Below are positions 9,405-16,369 of a DNA stretch of 35,095 nucleotides, one piece after another. The notes under the pieces were generated by a model that saw only the letters and a list, made by a program, of their open reading frames with translations, was not told the DNA's origin and searched no databases. The translations under genes were made by a program, and so were the position numbers. Origin of the DNA: a virus; the IMG/VR virus record IMGVR_UViG_3300046167_000218, positions 1-35,095 of that record. One strand, written 5' to 3'. Every line of letters starts with the position of its first letter. Position 1 is the stretch's first letter.

Positions 9405-11276
9405 CTAAATCTCGCAGTTATTACCAGTACAGGCTAACGTCTGTGACCCTTCAGTGTTGTCAGAGTTTTCAGAGATGTTCCACTCAATAGTCTCTGGAAA
9501 CTCTTCCTTCAACTTCTCATAAGTCTCTAAGTCAATAGGCTCATAAGGTGCTTGTTGATAGGTATGCTCTGAGTAAGGCAAGAACGACACACCACTGATC
9601 TTATCGAACTTGTTGTACAACCACTGACCTACCTCAAGAAACTCATCGTCCCTGTAGTAACAAGTCATGGACGGTTTGTGTTCACACCAATAGTCTTGGT
9701 AAATCTCCCATAGCTCTAACTGTTCCATAGCACCCATCTCAGAGGCTACTACAGCCCCGTCAGGAGACTTTATAGGGAAGGAGAATACCTTGGTAGTGGG
9801 TGACATTACATCGTCCTCTACGGGGATTCCTGCGGCTTCTAAGACTTGGCAGAGGGGGTCTCTTGCATCCGCTCTAACTCGTCTAATGTATTGATCTGAG
9901 TATCGAGGGTGGATACCACTAGCAGAATCAACCAACTGACTAACAGTACCGGAAGGTTTAACAGCAGTAATGGCAGTGCTAGTATTAATACCAAGCTTAG
10001 TAGCCCATTCCTTATTAGTGTTAATTGCTTCTTCCTTGAGGGTAGTAAGCCACGTCTTAAGTTTCTCACGATCTTTTCTCCCTGATAGCATTGGATGATC
10101 CATAATGCCTGTTAAGCTAACACCCAGTAACGCTTCCTCTTCAGTGTTGTTCTTCCACACCTTACGAAGGTAACGAAAATCTGTCAAGGTAGCCTGTAAA
10201 GTTCCAAGGATAGACGCAACACGTACTTTTCGTTGCAAGTCTGAGAGCGTATCGGTTGCCCTGACAACAACTTCCGATAGATTGCAGAACTGGTAAGGTC
10301 GTAGGATAATCTCGCTACATGGATTAGTTCCAAAATCATAGGTAGCATCTCGTCGCTCGTTCTTTGCAGCTTGCTTTTGACTTGCGACTCTAGAGAACAT
10401 ACCTCGCTCTCCTGATCGGGACTCGTATAAACTTTTCCATTCATTTAAAAATGCCTCAAAGTCTGGCTTCTCTGTATAACACGCACTGTTATTGGCTAGT
10501 CCCCGTTGAGGATTATCTTGCCACCACTGGCCTGACTTGCATCGTCGGAGTCTATCGTCAGTGAGGTTAGACAGACTGATGAGAGCGGACCTGCGCACAC
10601 CCCCGACAACGACGATCTGTGCAATCTTACAGCACAAATCGTGACATTCGATGGAGCTAAGTTTACGTCCAGCAGCCTCCCGAAAGACGCTGACTGTGAA
10701 GTTGAACAGATCGACAAGAGGCTCTGGACCAGATGCTCTACCCCCGAAGGTCTTAAGGGTTGCCCCTGCAGATCGTACTCCAGACACGTCCCATTTTGGA
10801 AGTTGGCCTGAATAGAGCAAGCTAACAAGTTCCCTGTAAGCTTTAGCCCATCCAATTTTGCTGTCGGCGACGTGTATAACTGAATCGGTATCATGAAATT
10901 CCTCCGCTACTTCTGGTAGTTTGGATACGTACTGTCGTTCAACAGAGAAACCTACACCTGTGCCGCACATAAGTACGTACATCATCTCGTCAAACGCTTT
11001 AGGGTGGTCAATAGGTAGGTAGCTACAGTTAAAGCCAGCTACGTTGTCACGGTCAAGTGCCTCTCCAGCAGTCATTAACGCTCTCATGCTAGGCATAACA
11101 TCCATATCGTGAATGTCTGCAAAGATACCGTTAGCCTGTTCTAGTGTTAACTTACCCTTCTCAATCCAGAAGTTTAAGTACCTGTCGATTGTTTCTTCCC
11201 AAGTCTCACGTCGTTGTTCCTCTGGTAGGTAACGAGCGTAGCGGGACTTGTGAATGTACTGTTGATATGCGTCCAA
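9405..11276 (-). CDS. nrdJ: Class II (adenosylcobalamin-dependent) ribonucleotide reductase
   Basis: A 623-residue protein that reduces ribonucleotides to deoxynucleotides for phage DNA synthesis using a B12-derived radical. The visible motifs are N-P-C-S-E (Cys320, Glu322), the second cysteine of 'FCNL' (Cys331), and Cys84 in 'GFNCSYLP', which would pair with Cys331. The 11-residue spacing between Cys320 and Cys331 equals that of C408 and C419 in the Lactobacillus leichmannii enzyme. A C-terminal C-x4-C (616, 621) fits the reductant shuttle. No ATP-cone or NrdB partner is seen. The start is TTG with AAGGAG upstream, inside the DUF1289 gene, with a 71-base overlap. It is the last gene of the leftward unit. 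The shorter monomeric RTPR-like form is likely. Confidence 0.88.
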   Translation of the reverse strand: MDAYQQYIHKSRYARYLPEEQRRETWEETIDRYLNFWIEKGKLTLEQANGIFADIHDMDVMPSMRALMTAGEALDRDNVAGFNCSYLPIDHPKAFDEMMYVLMCGTGVGFSVERQYVSKLPEVAEEFHDTDSVIHVADSKIGWAKAYRELVSLLYSGQLPKWDVSGVRSAGATLKTFGGRASGPEPLVDLFNFTVSVFREAAGRKLSSIECHDLCCKIAQIVVVGGVRRSALISLSNLTDDRLRRCKSGQWWQDNPQRGLANNSACYTEKPDFEAFLNEWKSLYESRSGERGMFSRVASQKQAAKNERRDATYDFGTNPCSEIILRPYQFCNLSEVVVRATDTLSDLQRKVRVASILGTLQATLTDFRYLRKVWKNNTEEEALLGVSLTGIMDHPMLSGRKDREKLKTWLTTLKEEAINTNKEWATKLGINTSTAITAVKPSGTVSQLVDSASGIHPRYSDQYIRRVRADARDPLCQVLEAAGIPVEDDVMSPTTKVFSFPIKSPDGAVVASEMGAMEQLELWEIYQDYWCEHKPSMTCYYRDDEFLEVGQWLYNKFDKISGVSFLPYSEHTYQQAPYEPIDLETYEKLKEEFPETIEWNISENSDNTEGSQTLACTGNNCEI

Positions 11277-11397
11277 TTATCTTACTCCTTTGTTCATCTG
11301 TATATCTAGTCCAGTTAGTTATCTCTTCCTTGGTACGGTTACATCCTGTACAGGTGTCGTTAACTAACTTGCACTGCTTAACGCAGGGACTATCCAT
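11206..11397 (-). CDS. DUF1289-like small cysteine protein
   Basis: A 63-residue protein with 'SPCVKQCKL', 'CTGCNRT', 'EEITNW' and 'DEQRSKIIGRI', the conserved pattern of the DUF1289 family, a bacterial and phage family of unknown function with four cysteines likely to bind a metal. The family core ends at about residue 44. The last 20 residues are translated from DNA that also encodes the start of RNR in another frame, and may be a read-through tail of no function. It overlaps the upstream DUF3310 gene by eight bases. Translational coupling to RNR is likely because the RNR ribosome binding site lies within this gene. Confidence 0.7.
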   Translation of the reverse strand: MDSPCVKQCKLVNDTCTGCNRTKEEITNWTRYTDEQRSKIIGRISTVHSQVPLRSLPTRGTTT

Positions 11398-11680
11398 TTA
11401 CTTCTTTGATTAATCTATCAATGTACCAGCGACACTTGCGTAAGTCTTCAACAGGCTTACCCTTGTAGTCGTAGCGCCAGAGGTACTTCAGTGCGTTACC
11501 CTTCAGATAACCACGAAACTCATGGTCAGGCATGGATGCCTTGATAGCTTCGATAGCCTCAACAGCACCTTTGTTGTAGTGGTCAGGTTGATCTACAGGG
11601 TCTGCTTTCTTTCGTATTGAAAGATTGTTTAGTGCCGTGATTGTATCCCACTCTTCAGGACTTGCGTTGTCTACACTCAT
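11390..11680 (-). CDS. DUF3310 protein, T7 gp1.7-like (nucleotide kinase family)
   Basis: A 96-residue protein whose C-terminal 65 residues carry the family signature: 'DQPDHYNKG', 'VEAIEAI', 'GYLKGNALKYLWRYDYKG' and 'EDLRKCRWYIDRLI'. T7 gp1.7, which has dTMP/dGMP kinase activity, contains this domain. Most phage members are shorter and untested, so kinase activity here is only possible. It overlaps the metallophosphoesterase gene by four bases and sits upstream of RNR, which fits a role in nucleotide supply. Confidence 0.75.
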   Translation of the reverse strand: MSVDNASPEEWDTITALNNLSIRKKADPVDQPDHYNKGAVEAIEAIKASMPDHEFRGYLKGNALKYLWRYDYKGKPVEDLRKCRWYIDRLIKEVNG

Positions 11681-12441
11681 CCGTACTTCCTCCTAAGATA
11701 CTGCATACTAACAGGTAGTTCATCAAAGGAGCCGTCGTCTACTTCATTGAGCATCCAGATTCCAGACCAACTACCGTTCGTTTGTGGGTTTAAGTAGTCT
11801 TCACTATGGTTGTAGTAGATACCAGCAAACAATCCAGTGATGTTACTACCGTCTGCTTTACGTGCGTAGGCTATGTCTCTGTCTTGCACGTGTCCCATGA
11901 TGCACGACATGAACTTCTTTTGCAACATGAGTTTTGCGCAGGTGACTGGTCTGCCCATGACTCCGCTCGTGAAGTAGTGGCAGTACGCGATGCCGTCGAT
12001 GATGATTGGTTGTAGAAAAGGGACAACCTCCCATCCGGCTTCTTCCAATAAGAAATGATCATAACTCATAAGTCCTTCTAGTTTCGGATCAGCTTCAATA
12101 GCACGTTCAATCCGTTGTTCATGGTTACCTAACAAGAATACCATCCGTGGTGTCCATGTCTTCTTCTTGTTACTACGCAAGCGTTCCTTCTCTGCTTCGA
12201 TAGGCGCTAGGAAGTGTTCCATAGCGTTCTGTCCTGCTTGTATGTCTCGTGTGTACCGCCGTCCTTCAAAGGACTTTTTACCTACGTCATAGCTACTGAG
12301 ACTTTCCATGTCCCAGTGATCCCCCAGATGAATGATAACGTCAGGCTTTGTTGCGGCTGCATACTTACCAGCCCAGTACAAATGATCAACACTGTTACCG
12401 GGCTTGACTTGCGTGTCAGGTATTACTAGGTGTCTTGTCAT
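11677..12441 (-). CDS. Calcineurin-like metallophosphoesterase
   Basis: A 254-residue protein with the ordered metal-binding motifs of the metallophosphatase superfamily: D-x-Q at residues 9-11 (usually D-x-H), GDHWD at 40-44, GNHE at 105-108, a histidine at 155 (CHYF) and GH at 183-184. The substrate is unknown; phage members are reported to act on phosphodiesters or nucleotides. Replacement of the first-motif histidine by glutamine (DTQ) is seen in other phage members as I recall them, and could change metal use. It lies between endonuclease I and DUF3310 in the replication operon, with overlaps of four bases on each side. Confidence 0.8.
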   Translation of the reverse strand: MTRHLVIPDTQVKPGNSVDHLYWAGKYAAATKPDVIIHLGDHWDMESLSSYDVGKKSFEGRRYTRDIQAGQNAMEHFLAPIEAEKERLRSNKKKTWTPRMVFLLGNHEQRIERAIEADPKLEGLMSYDHFLLEEAGWEVVPFLQPIIIDGIAYCHYFTSGVMGRPVTCAKLMLQKKFMSCIMGHVQDRDIAYARKADGSNITGLFAGIYYNHSEDYLNPQTNGSWSGIWMLNEVDDGSFDELPVSMQYLRRKYG

Positions 12442-12845
12442 TGCTTTTTACTCCATCCGACAGGACAGGTTTCTGCTGTGTACCAAGCGAAACCTTGTTT
12501 GTCTGCCCATTCTTGCATGGTGTATCTTGTCCCGTCACTTCTACGTCTTGCTCCGGGCATTGCAGTTCGTGGGTTTTGGAAGACAAAGACCAGCTCCTCC
12601 TTCTCCCCAAGGCTGTTGCTAATGTCAACATATTTCCTCGCCTCTGCGCGGTCACGGAACCTCCCTTTAGCTTCAATATATATAGTAGAATGTGTACTGT
12701 AATATACAAAGTCAGGCTCATACGTCTTGACTTGGGTATATGTTAACTTGCCAACATGGTACTCGCATCGTCTGAACTTCTGGTGAAGGTCATACTCGAA
12801 CCAGCTATCGTACCCTTTAGGTATGTTACGCTTCGTTCTCTTCAC
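12438..12845 (-). CDS. Endonuclease I-like Holliday-junction resolvase (T7 gp3-type)
   Basis: About 135 residues from the GTG at 12845. The catalytic set of T7 endonuclease I is present: Glu17 (DSWFE), Asp45 (YEPDF), and Glu58 with Lys60 (IYIEAKG), followed by 'ELVFVFQNPRT' and a C-terminal helix with 'EWADKQGF' and 'CPVGW'. The enzyme resolves branched DNA before packaging and helps degrade host DNA. The frame is open upstream to 12935, but that part overlaps the exonuclease gene. The GTG with GGAAAGG just upstream gives a protein matching the family length, so I chose it. Confidence 0.82.
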   Translation of the reverse strand: MKRTKRNIPKGYDSWFEYDLHQKFRRCEYHVGKLTYTQVKTYEPDFVYYSTHSTIYIEAKGRFRDRAEARKYVDISNSLGEKEELVFVFQNPRTAMPGARRRSDGTRYTMQEWADKQGFAWYTAETCPVGWSKKQ

Positions 12846-13518
12846 TTGGCCTTTCCCATATCTGATTAGGTTCACGACGTAGCCAGAGCAGCCTAGCGTT
12901 CTCGATGACACGCTCTTCTGTCTCCAACAACTCAACGCACTTGTTGAACATCTCTATCTCTGACAAACCTTCAAGGATTTTCTGGGACTTTTTCTCACCG
13001 ATGCCGTGTACACCCATGATGTTATCAGCTCTATCGCCCATGATAATCTGACGATAAAAGAATAACAGCCCTTCCTCTTCAGTAACAGAAGACAGTTCAC
13101 GCTTGTTGAAGTTGTAGTGTCTGCACGGTACTTGTTTAAAGTCCTTGTCAAGACTGACGATGATGCTGTCAGGGATGGTGGTAGCGTCGATAGCAATCAA
13201 GTCATCAGCTTCCTCATCTTCTGATACAACAGCATTCCAATCTTCGATCAGGTACTTACGTATAGCTTCAAGGTGTGCAGGTTTTTCTACGTCCTTACGG
13301 TTACCTTTGTAAGGCGCAGTCACAGCTACGTCGTTACGAAAGTTACCTTTGCCTGTTAGGTAGACACGGTAGTCTGGTTCGCCATCTATCATGGTGTATA
13401 GATCACTTACCAGATCAGACAAGAAACTGCCCGTAGTATAACAGGCAGTCTTGACTGACTCATCGTCGCACTTGAATGCACAACGATAAGCCACAATGTC
13501 ACCGTCGATCAGGATCAC
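12826..13518 (-). CDS. 5'-3' exonuclease, T7 gp6 / FEN-like
   Basis: A 230-residue protein with an N-terminal 'ILIDGDIVAYR' (metal-binding aspartates at 5 and 7), 'YKGNR' in the helical arch region, 'EDEEADDLIA' near residue 100, 'SLDKDF', and the helix-hairpin-helix 'GDRADNIMGVHGIGEKKS'. All are standard in FEN-type exonucleases that remove primers and digest host DNA. The start is GTG, overlapping the SSB stop. The 3' end overlaps the endonuclease I gene by 20 bases. Its place between SSB and endonuclease I follows the usual T7-like replication cluster. Confidence 0.85.
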   Translation of the reverse strand: MILIDGDIVAYRCAFKCDDESVKTACYTTGSFLSDLVSDLYTMIDGEPDYRVYLTGKGNFRNDVAVTAPYKGNRKDVEKPAHLEAIRKYLIEDWNAVVSEDEEADDLIAIDATTIPDSIIVSLDKDFKQVPCRHYNFNKRELSSVTEEEGLLFFYRQIIMGDRADNIMGVHGIGEKKSQKILEGLSEIEMFNKCVELLETEERVIENARLLWLRREPNQIWERPSEENEA

Positions 13519-13922
13519 AACGCTTCCGCTTCAGAGACTGAGTTGTCAGCGTACTCGATCAGGTTAGTAACCTTCATCTTGATCATAGATGGTGAACGTC
13601 CAGTACCAACAGACCAGTCATAGTAACCGACAACAGCGATAGCTTCAGATCCGTTAGCGATAAGAACATCTTCAGGAATCTCAACACCGTCTCGTCAGTC
13701 AGACCGCATAGGGTTGTTAGCTCTTCATCGGTAATAAAGAAGCCACGGTCGTCACCTTTGTTGCTTGGTGCGATGCCCATCTCTTCGATAGGCCTCAACA
13801 GCTTTCTCACTGAGGTTACCAAGCTGTACCTGATACTTGTTACTGTACTTGTTGAGCTTGTTACGCTCACACCAGTAGACGGTTCCGCGTACAGTGATGG
13901 GTGGTAGTTTGTTTGCAGACAT
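13515..13922 (-). CDS. Single-stranded DNA-binding protein, reading frame broken by two compensating indels
   Basis: The ATG at 13922 has AAGGAG upstream. Frame 1 gives 'PPITVRGTVYWCERNKLNK' and 'QVQLGNLSEKAVEA', then hits a stop. The next frame carries 'IEEMGIAPSNKGDDRGFFIT'. After a second shift, frame 1 resumes with 'IPEDVLIANGSEAIAVVGYY' to the stop at 13515. Removing one base from a CC pair near 13791 and adding one near 13692 restores an uninterrupted protein of 135 residues. The beta-rich pattern and position between polymerase and exonuclease fit a gp2.5-like SSB that coats single strands and recruits polymerase. As written, no full-length protein is made, which is unlikely for a working phage. 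Confidence 0.65.
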
Positions 13923-13932
13923 AAGTTTCTCC

Positions 13933-15585
13933 TTAATGTGTCTCTGCCCAATTGTTACCTACTCTATACTCGCCGTCTAAGGGACACCGTAGGCTGAGTG
14001 TCTCACCGGCGATTCTGATTGAACGTACACCGATACGTCCGACTGTGTCAGCGTAGTGGGCAGGTGTTTCTATCTGCCATTCATCGTGTACGTTTGCTAC
14101 AAATCTGTGTGGTATGTTACGTAGTTTATCTGACAAGTGTACCAAAGCTTGCTTCATAACAATAGCCCCAGCACCTTGTAAAAGTGTATTCAATGCTGCG
14201 TGTTCTGATCTGACTCTGAGCTTTCGTCCATCAAGGCCAACAAGGACGCCTGATACAGCCTGTCTGTGTATATCTCCTCTAACTCTTTCAAGAGACGGCG
14301 TGTTAGATAGAAATGTTTCCTTAAGTCTTCTTCCAGTAACGCTATTTCCTCCAACGATAGCTCCGATCTTAGCATCTCCGGCTCCATACAGAAACGCATA
14401 AATGAATGTCTTCGCAAGAGGTCTCGTCTCAAGTCCAGCTGCTCGTTGATTAGCCGTATGAATATCGCCATTGAGGATTTCATTAGTATAGTTCTCGTCG
14501 TCCATGTAGTGCGCCAACATACGTAACTCTAAACCGCTGGCATCTATACCAACCAACTTGTTACCTTCATCCACTGTCCAACATGAGCGGCACTCTGTAC
14601 CAAACGGTGCAGATACTGCTGGTACTTGTGCCATGTTAGGTGAGAGGTGTGTCATACGTCCTGTCACAGCTCCGTTAGTGATGACTCTACCGTGTACTCT
14701 ACCATCGTCCTTCACTGCTTTCAACCATGAATCTATCTGAGCTACTCGCTTTTGCAGCATCATGTAACGTGCAACAGCTTTGGCTTCAGGAAGATCTATA
14801 CTGTCCAGCACCTTCTCATCGACAATGATGTTTCCCTTCTCAGTCTTCTTGTCAAACTTAACACCCAGACCTTGCAGTCGTTCTGCTATCTGCTTACGTG
14901 AACCGGGATTGAAGATTGTTACCTTGTCCTTCAGTCTCTTACCTGTCTTCTCTGACCAGCGTTCTTCAACGATAGGTGGGAAGATAGCTTGTAACTCTGA
15001 CTCGATGTTGTTCATCTCAAACATAAGATCCATCATCAACTTCTCTGCAAAGGGTACGTCAAGCTTAAAGCCGTTGCGTTCCTGCTCAGTCACGATCCAG
15101 CCTACACGATGTTCCAGATCAATAGACTTTTGAGAAAACTTTTCCTTCATCATCTGCAGCGATAACCACTTATGTACCCGCTCAGTCAGTTCAACGTCAG
15201 CGATACAGTACTCGATCATCTCTTCTGTTAATCCACCGTCGTAGTCGGTAAAGTCGAGCTTGCCTGTTCCTCCAAGGATTGCTCCCCAATTACGCAGTGA
15301 ATGTCCTCCTTCTTGGCTGGGGTTGTAGAGTCGGGAGAGGTAGAGAGTATCCACAATAAGATGCCTAGGGATGCGTACGTTCCAAACACGATCAAGCACA
15401 CCAACATCGAAGCCGATGAGATTATGTCCCACAATTTCTTCAGCATTGTTCAACACCTTCTTCAAAGACTCTGGTGTCGTATGTACTTGGGTGTTGTTCT
15501 TCACCTTCGTAACGGCACACCAGATCGTTGAGTGATCCAAAGTAGTTTCTATGTCCAAGTAACAGGTATTCATCGTATCTCTCAT
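13933..15585 (-). CDS. DNA polymerase, family A, T7 gp5-like with 3'-5' exonuclease domain
   Basis: A 550-residue protein. Residues 1-145 are the proofreading domain: DIE (11-13), 'GHNLIGFD' (53-60) and Y126-x3-D130. The polymerase domain has motif A 'GIDASGLELRMLAHY' (Asp348), motif B R388-x3-K392-x3-Y396 in 'AKTFIYAFLYGAG', and motif C H500-D501-E502. The ending GNNWAETH mirrors the GPNWAICH of T7. It is about 150 residues shorter than T7 polymerase and lacks an evident long thioredoxin-binding loop. Tyr396 occupies the E. coli Phe762 position. A second ATG four codons in (15573) has a better-placed GAGAG and may be the true start. The gene replicates the phage genome together with the helicase and SSB beside it. 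Confidence 0.93.
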   Translation of the reverse strand: MRDTMNTCYLDIETTLDHSTIWCAVTKVKNNTQVHTTPESLKKVLNNAEEIVGHNLIGFDVGVLDRVWNVRIPRHLIVDTLYLSRLYNPSQEGGHSLRNWGAILGGTGKLDFTDYDGGLTEEMIEYCIADVELTERVHKWLSLQMMKEKFSQKSIDLEHRVGWIVTEQERNGFKLDVPFAEKLMMDLMFEMNNIESELQAIFPPIVEERWSEKTGKRLKDKVTIFNPGSRKQIAERLQGLGVKFDKKTEKGNIIVDEKVLDSIDLPEAKAVARYMMLQKRVAQIDSWLKAVKDDGRVHGRVITNGAVTGRMTHLSPNMAQVPAVSAPFGTECRSCWTVDEGNKLVGIDASGLELRMLAHYMDDENYTNEILNGDIHTANQRAAGLETRPLAKTFIYAFLYGAGDAKIGAIVGGNSVTGRRLKETFLSNTPSLERVRGDIHRQAVSGVLVGLDGRKLRVRSEHAALNTLLQGAGAIVMKQALVHLSDKLRNIPHRFVANVHDEWQIETPAHYADTVGRIGVRSIRIAGETLSLRCPLDGEYRVGNNWAETH

Positions 15586-15611
15586 TCAGTTCGTTACGTT
15601 CAGTGTCGTGG

Positions 15612-15854
15612 TTAAACTTCTGGTAAGTCTCCGTCAACTGTTCCTGTTCCAATATCCAAGTCCCAATCTTGCTCATGGTGTATCATCTCCTCTATGTCTG
15701 CGAGTGTTCGTAGATCGGCACGGTCAATTACATCACCGTCATCTAGACTAACAGCGAAGCACTTGTTGCACAAATCTACAAACTCTTGGCTAACAGCGAA
15801 TCGTCTTGTTGCTTCGTAGTCTGTTAGCTCTACGTCACACGCTATACATCTCAT
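15612..15854 (-). CDS. Small zinc-ribbon-like protein of unknown function
   Basis: An 80-residue protein starting M-R-C-I-A-C, with a second pair C-N-K-C at residues 29-32. The two C-x2-C pairs probably bind zinc. The C-terminal half is acidic (DDGDVIDRADLRTLADIEEM). It overlaps the PD-(D/E)XK gene upstream by four bases and lies just before the polymerase gene, so it is part of the replication operon. I recognise similar short CxxC proteins next to polymerase genes in T7-like marine phages but know no function. Confidence 0.6.
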   Translation of the reverse strand: MRCIACDVELTDYEATRRFAVSQEFVDLCNKCFAVSLDDGDVIDRADLRTLADIEEMIHHEQDWDLDIGTGTVDGDLPEV

Positions 15855-16369
15855 TCAATAAGTTCCTCTACCGGTGTCAGCTTATACTGATCTAAAAAGT
15901 AGGCTGGTTTACCTCTACCAAAAGGATCGCCCCAGTTTTCCTCTTGTACTATCTCATCATAAGTAGCATAACCTACTACAGTATACTCAGGAAACTCCCC
16001 CACTACTAGTAGGTACAGATCACACTGGTCGTTCTTCTTGTGAGGCATGATGATAAGTCTGCCTGTCCTGTACTTGGTTGTCTTAACATCGACAGTCTTA
16101 CCGTTACATATCAAGTCATGGGTGGGTAGTTCATGAGCTTGAAAGTCTGTCTCAATATCGTAGTACACGTTGAGCATCTTTGCTGCTGCCATCTCAGAGC
16201 CAACACCGTCAACATCAACATCTTTATATGACTTAGTAAATAAAGTGTCAGACAGTTTGTTGTTGAAGCCCTTCTCTCTCGCATTCTCATAACGCATACG
16301 AGCGATAGACTCACAGACCTTCTGTTCATTCTTACCTAGCTTATAAGACAGCACTTTCCTTCTCCTCAC
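15851..16369 (-). CDS. PD-(D/E)XK nuclease-like protein
   Basis: A protein of 172 residues from the GTG at 16369, or 167 from the GTG at 16354, which has the better-spaced GAGGAGAAGG. A probable active site is Glu59 (GVGSEMAAAKML), Asp85 (HDLICNG) and Asp94-Val-Lys96 (VDVKTT), the E-D-(D)xK order of the restriction-endonuclease fold. The C-terminal part (YLLVVGEFPEYTVVGYATYD) is beta-rich. The target is unknown; host-DNA breakdown or branched-DNA processing would fit its place between primase-helicase and polymerase. It overlaps the helicase 3' end. Confidence 0.65.
   Translation of the reverse strand: MRRRKVLSYKLGKNEQKVCESIARMRYENAREKGFNNKLSDTLFTKSYKDVDVDGVGSEMAAAKMLNVYYDIETDFQAHELPTHDLICNGKTVDVKTTKYRTGRLIIMPHKKNDQCDLYLLVVGEFPEYTVVGYATYDEIVQEENWGDPFGRGKPAYFLDQYKLTPVEELIE

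Noticed and set aside
12404-12746. Several rightward open frames opposite endonuclease I and the metallophosphoesterase
   Set aside because: They overlap each other in three frames, face genes with clear active-site motifs, and have no ribosome sites.
15440-15676. Leftward open frame of 78 codons overlapping the polymerase 5' end
   Set aside because: It overlaps both the zinc-ribbon gene and 146 bases of the polymerase N-terminus, which has a clear exonuclease motif. It has no strong ribosome site and no family.
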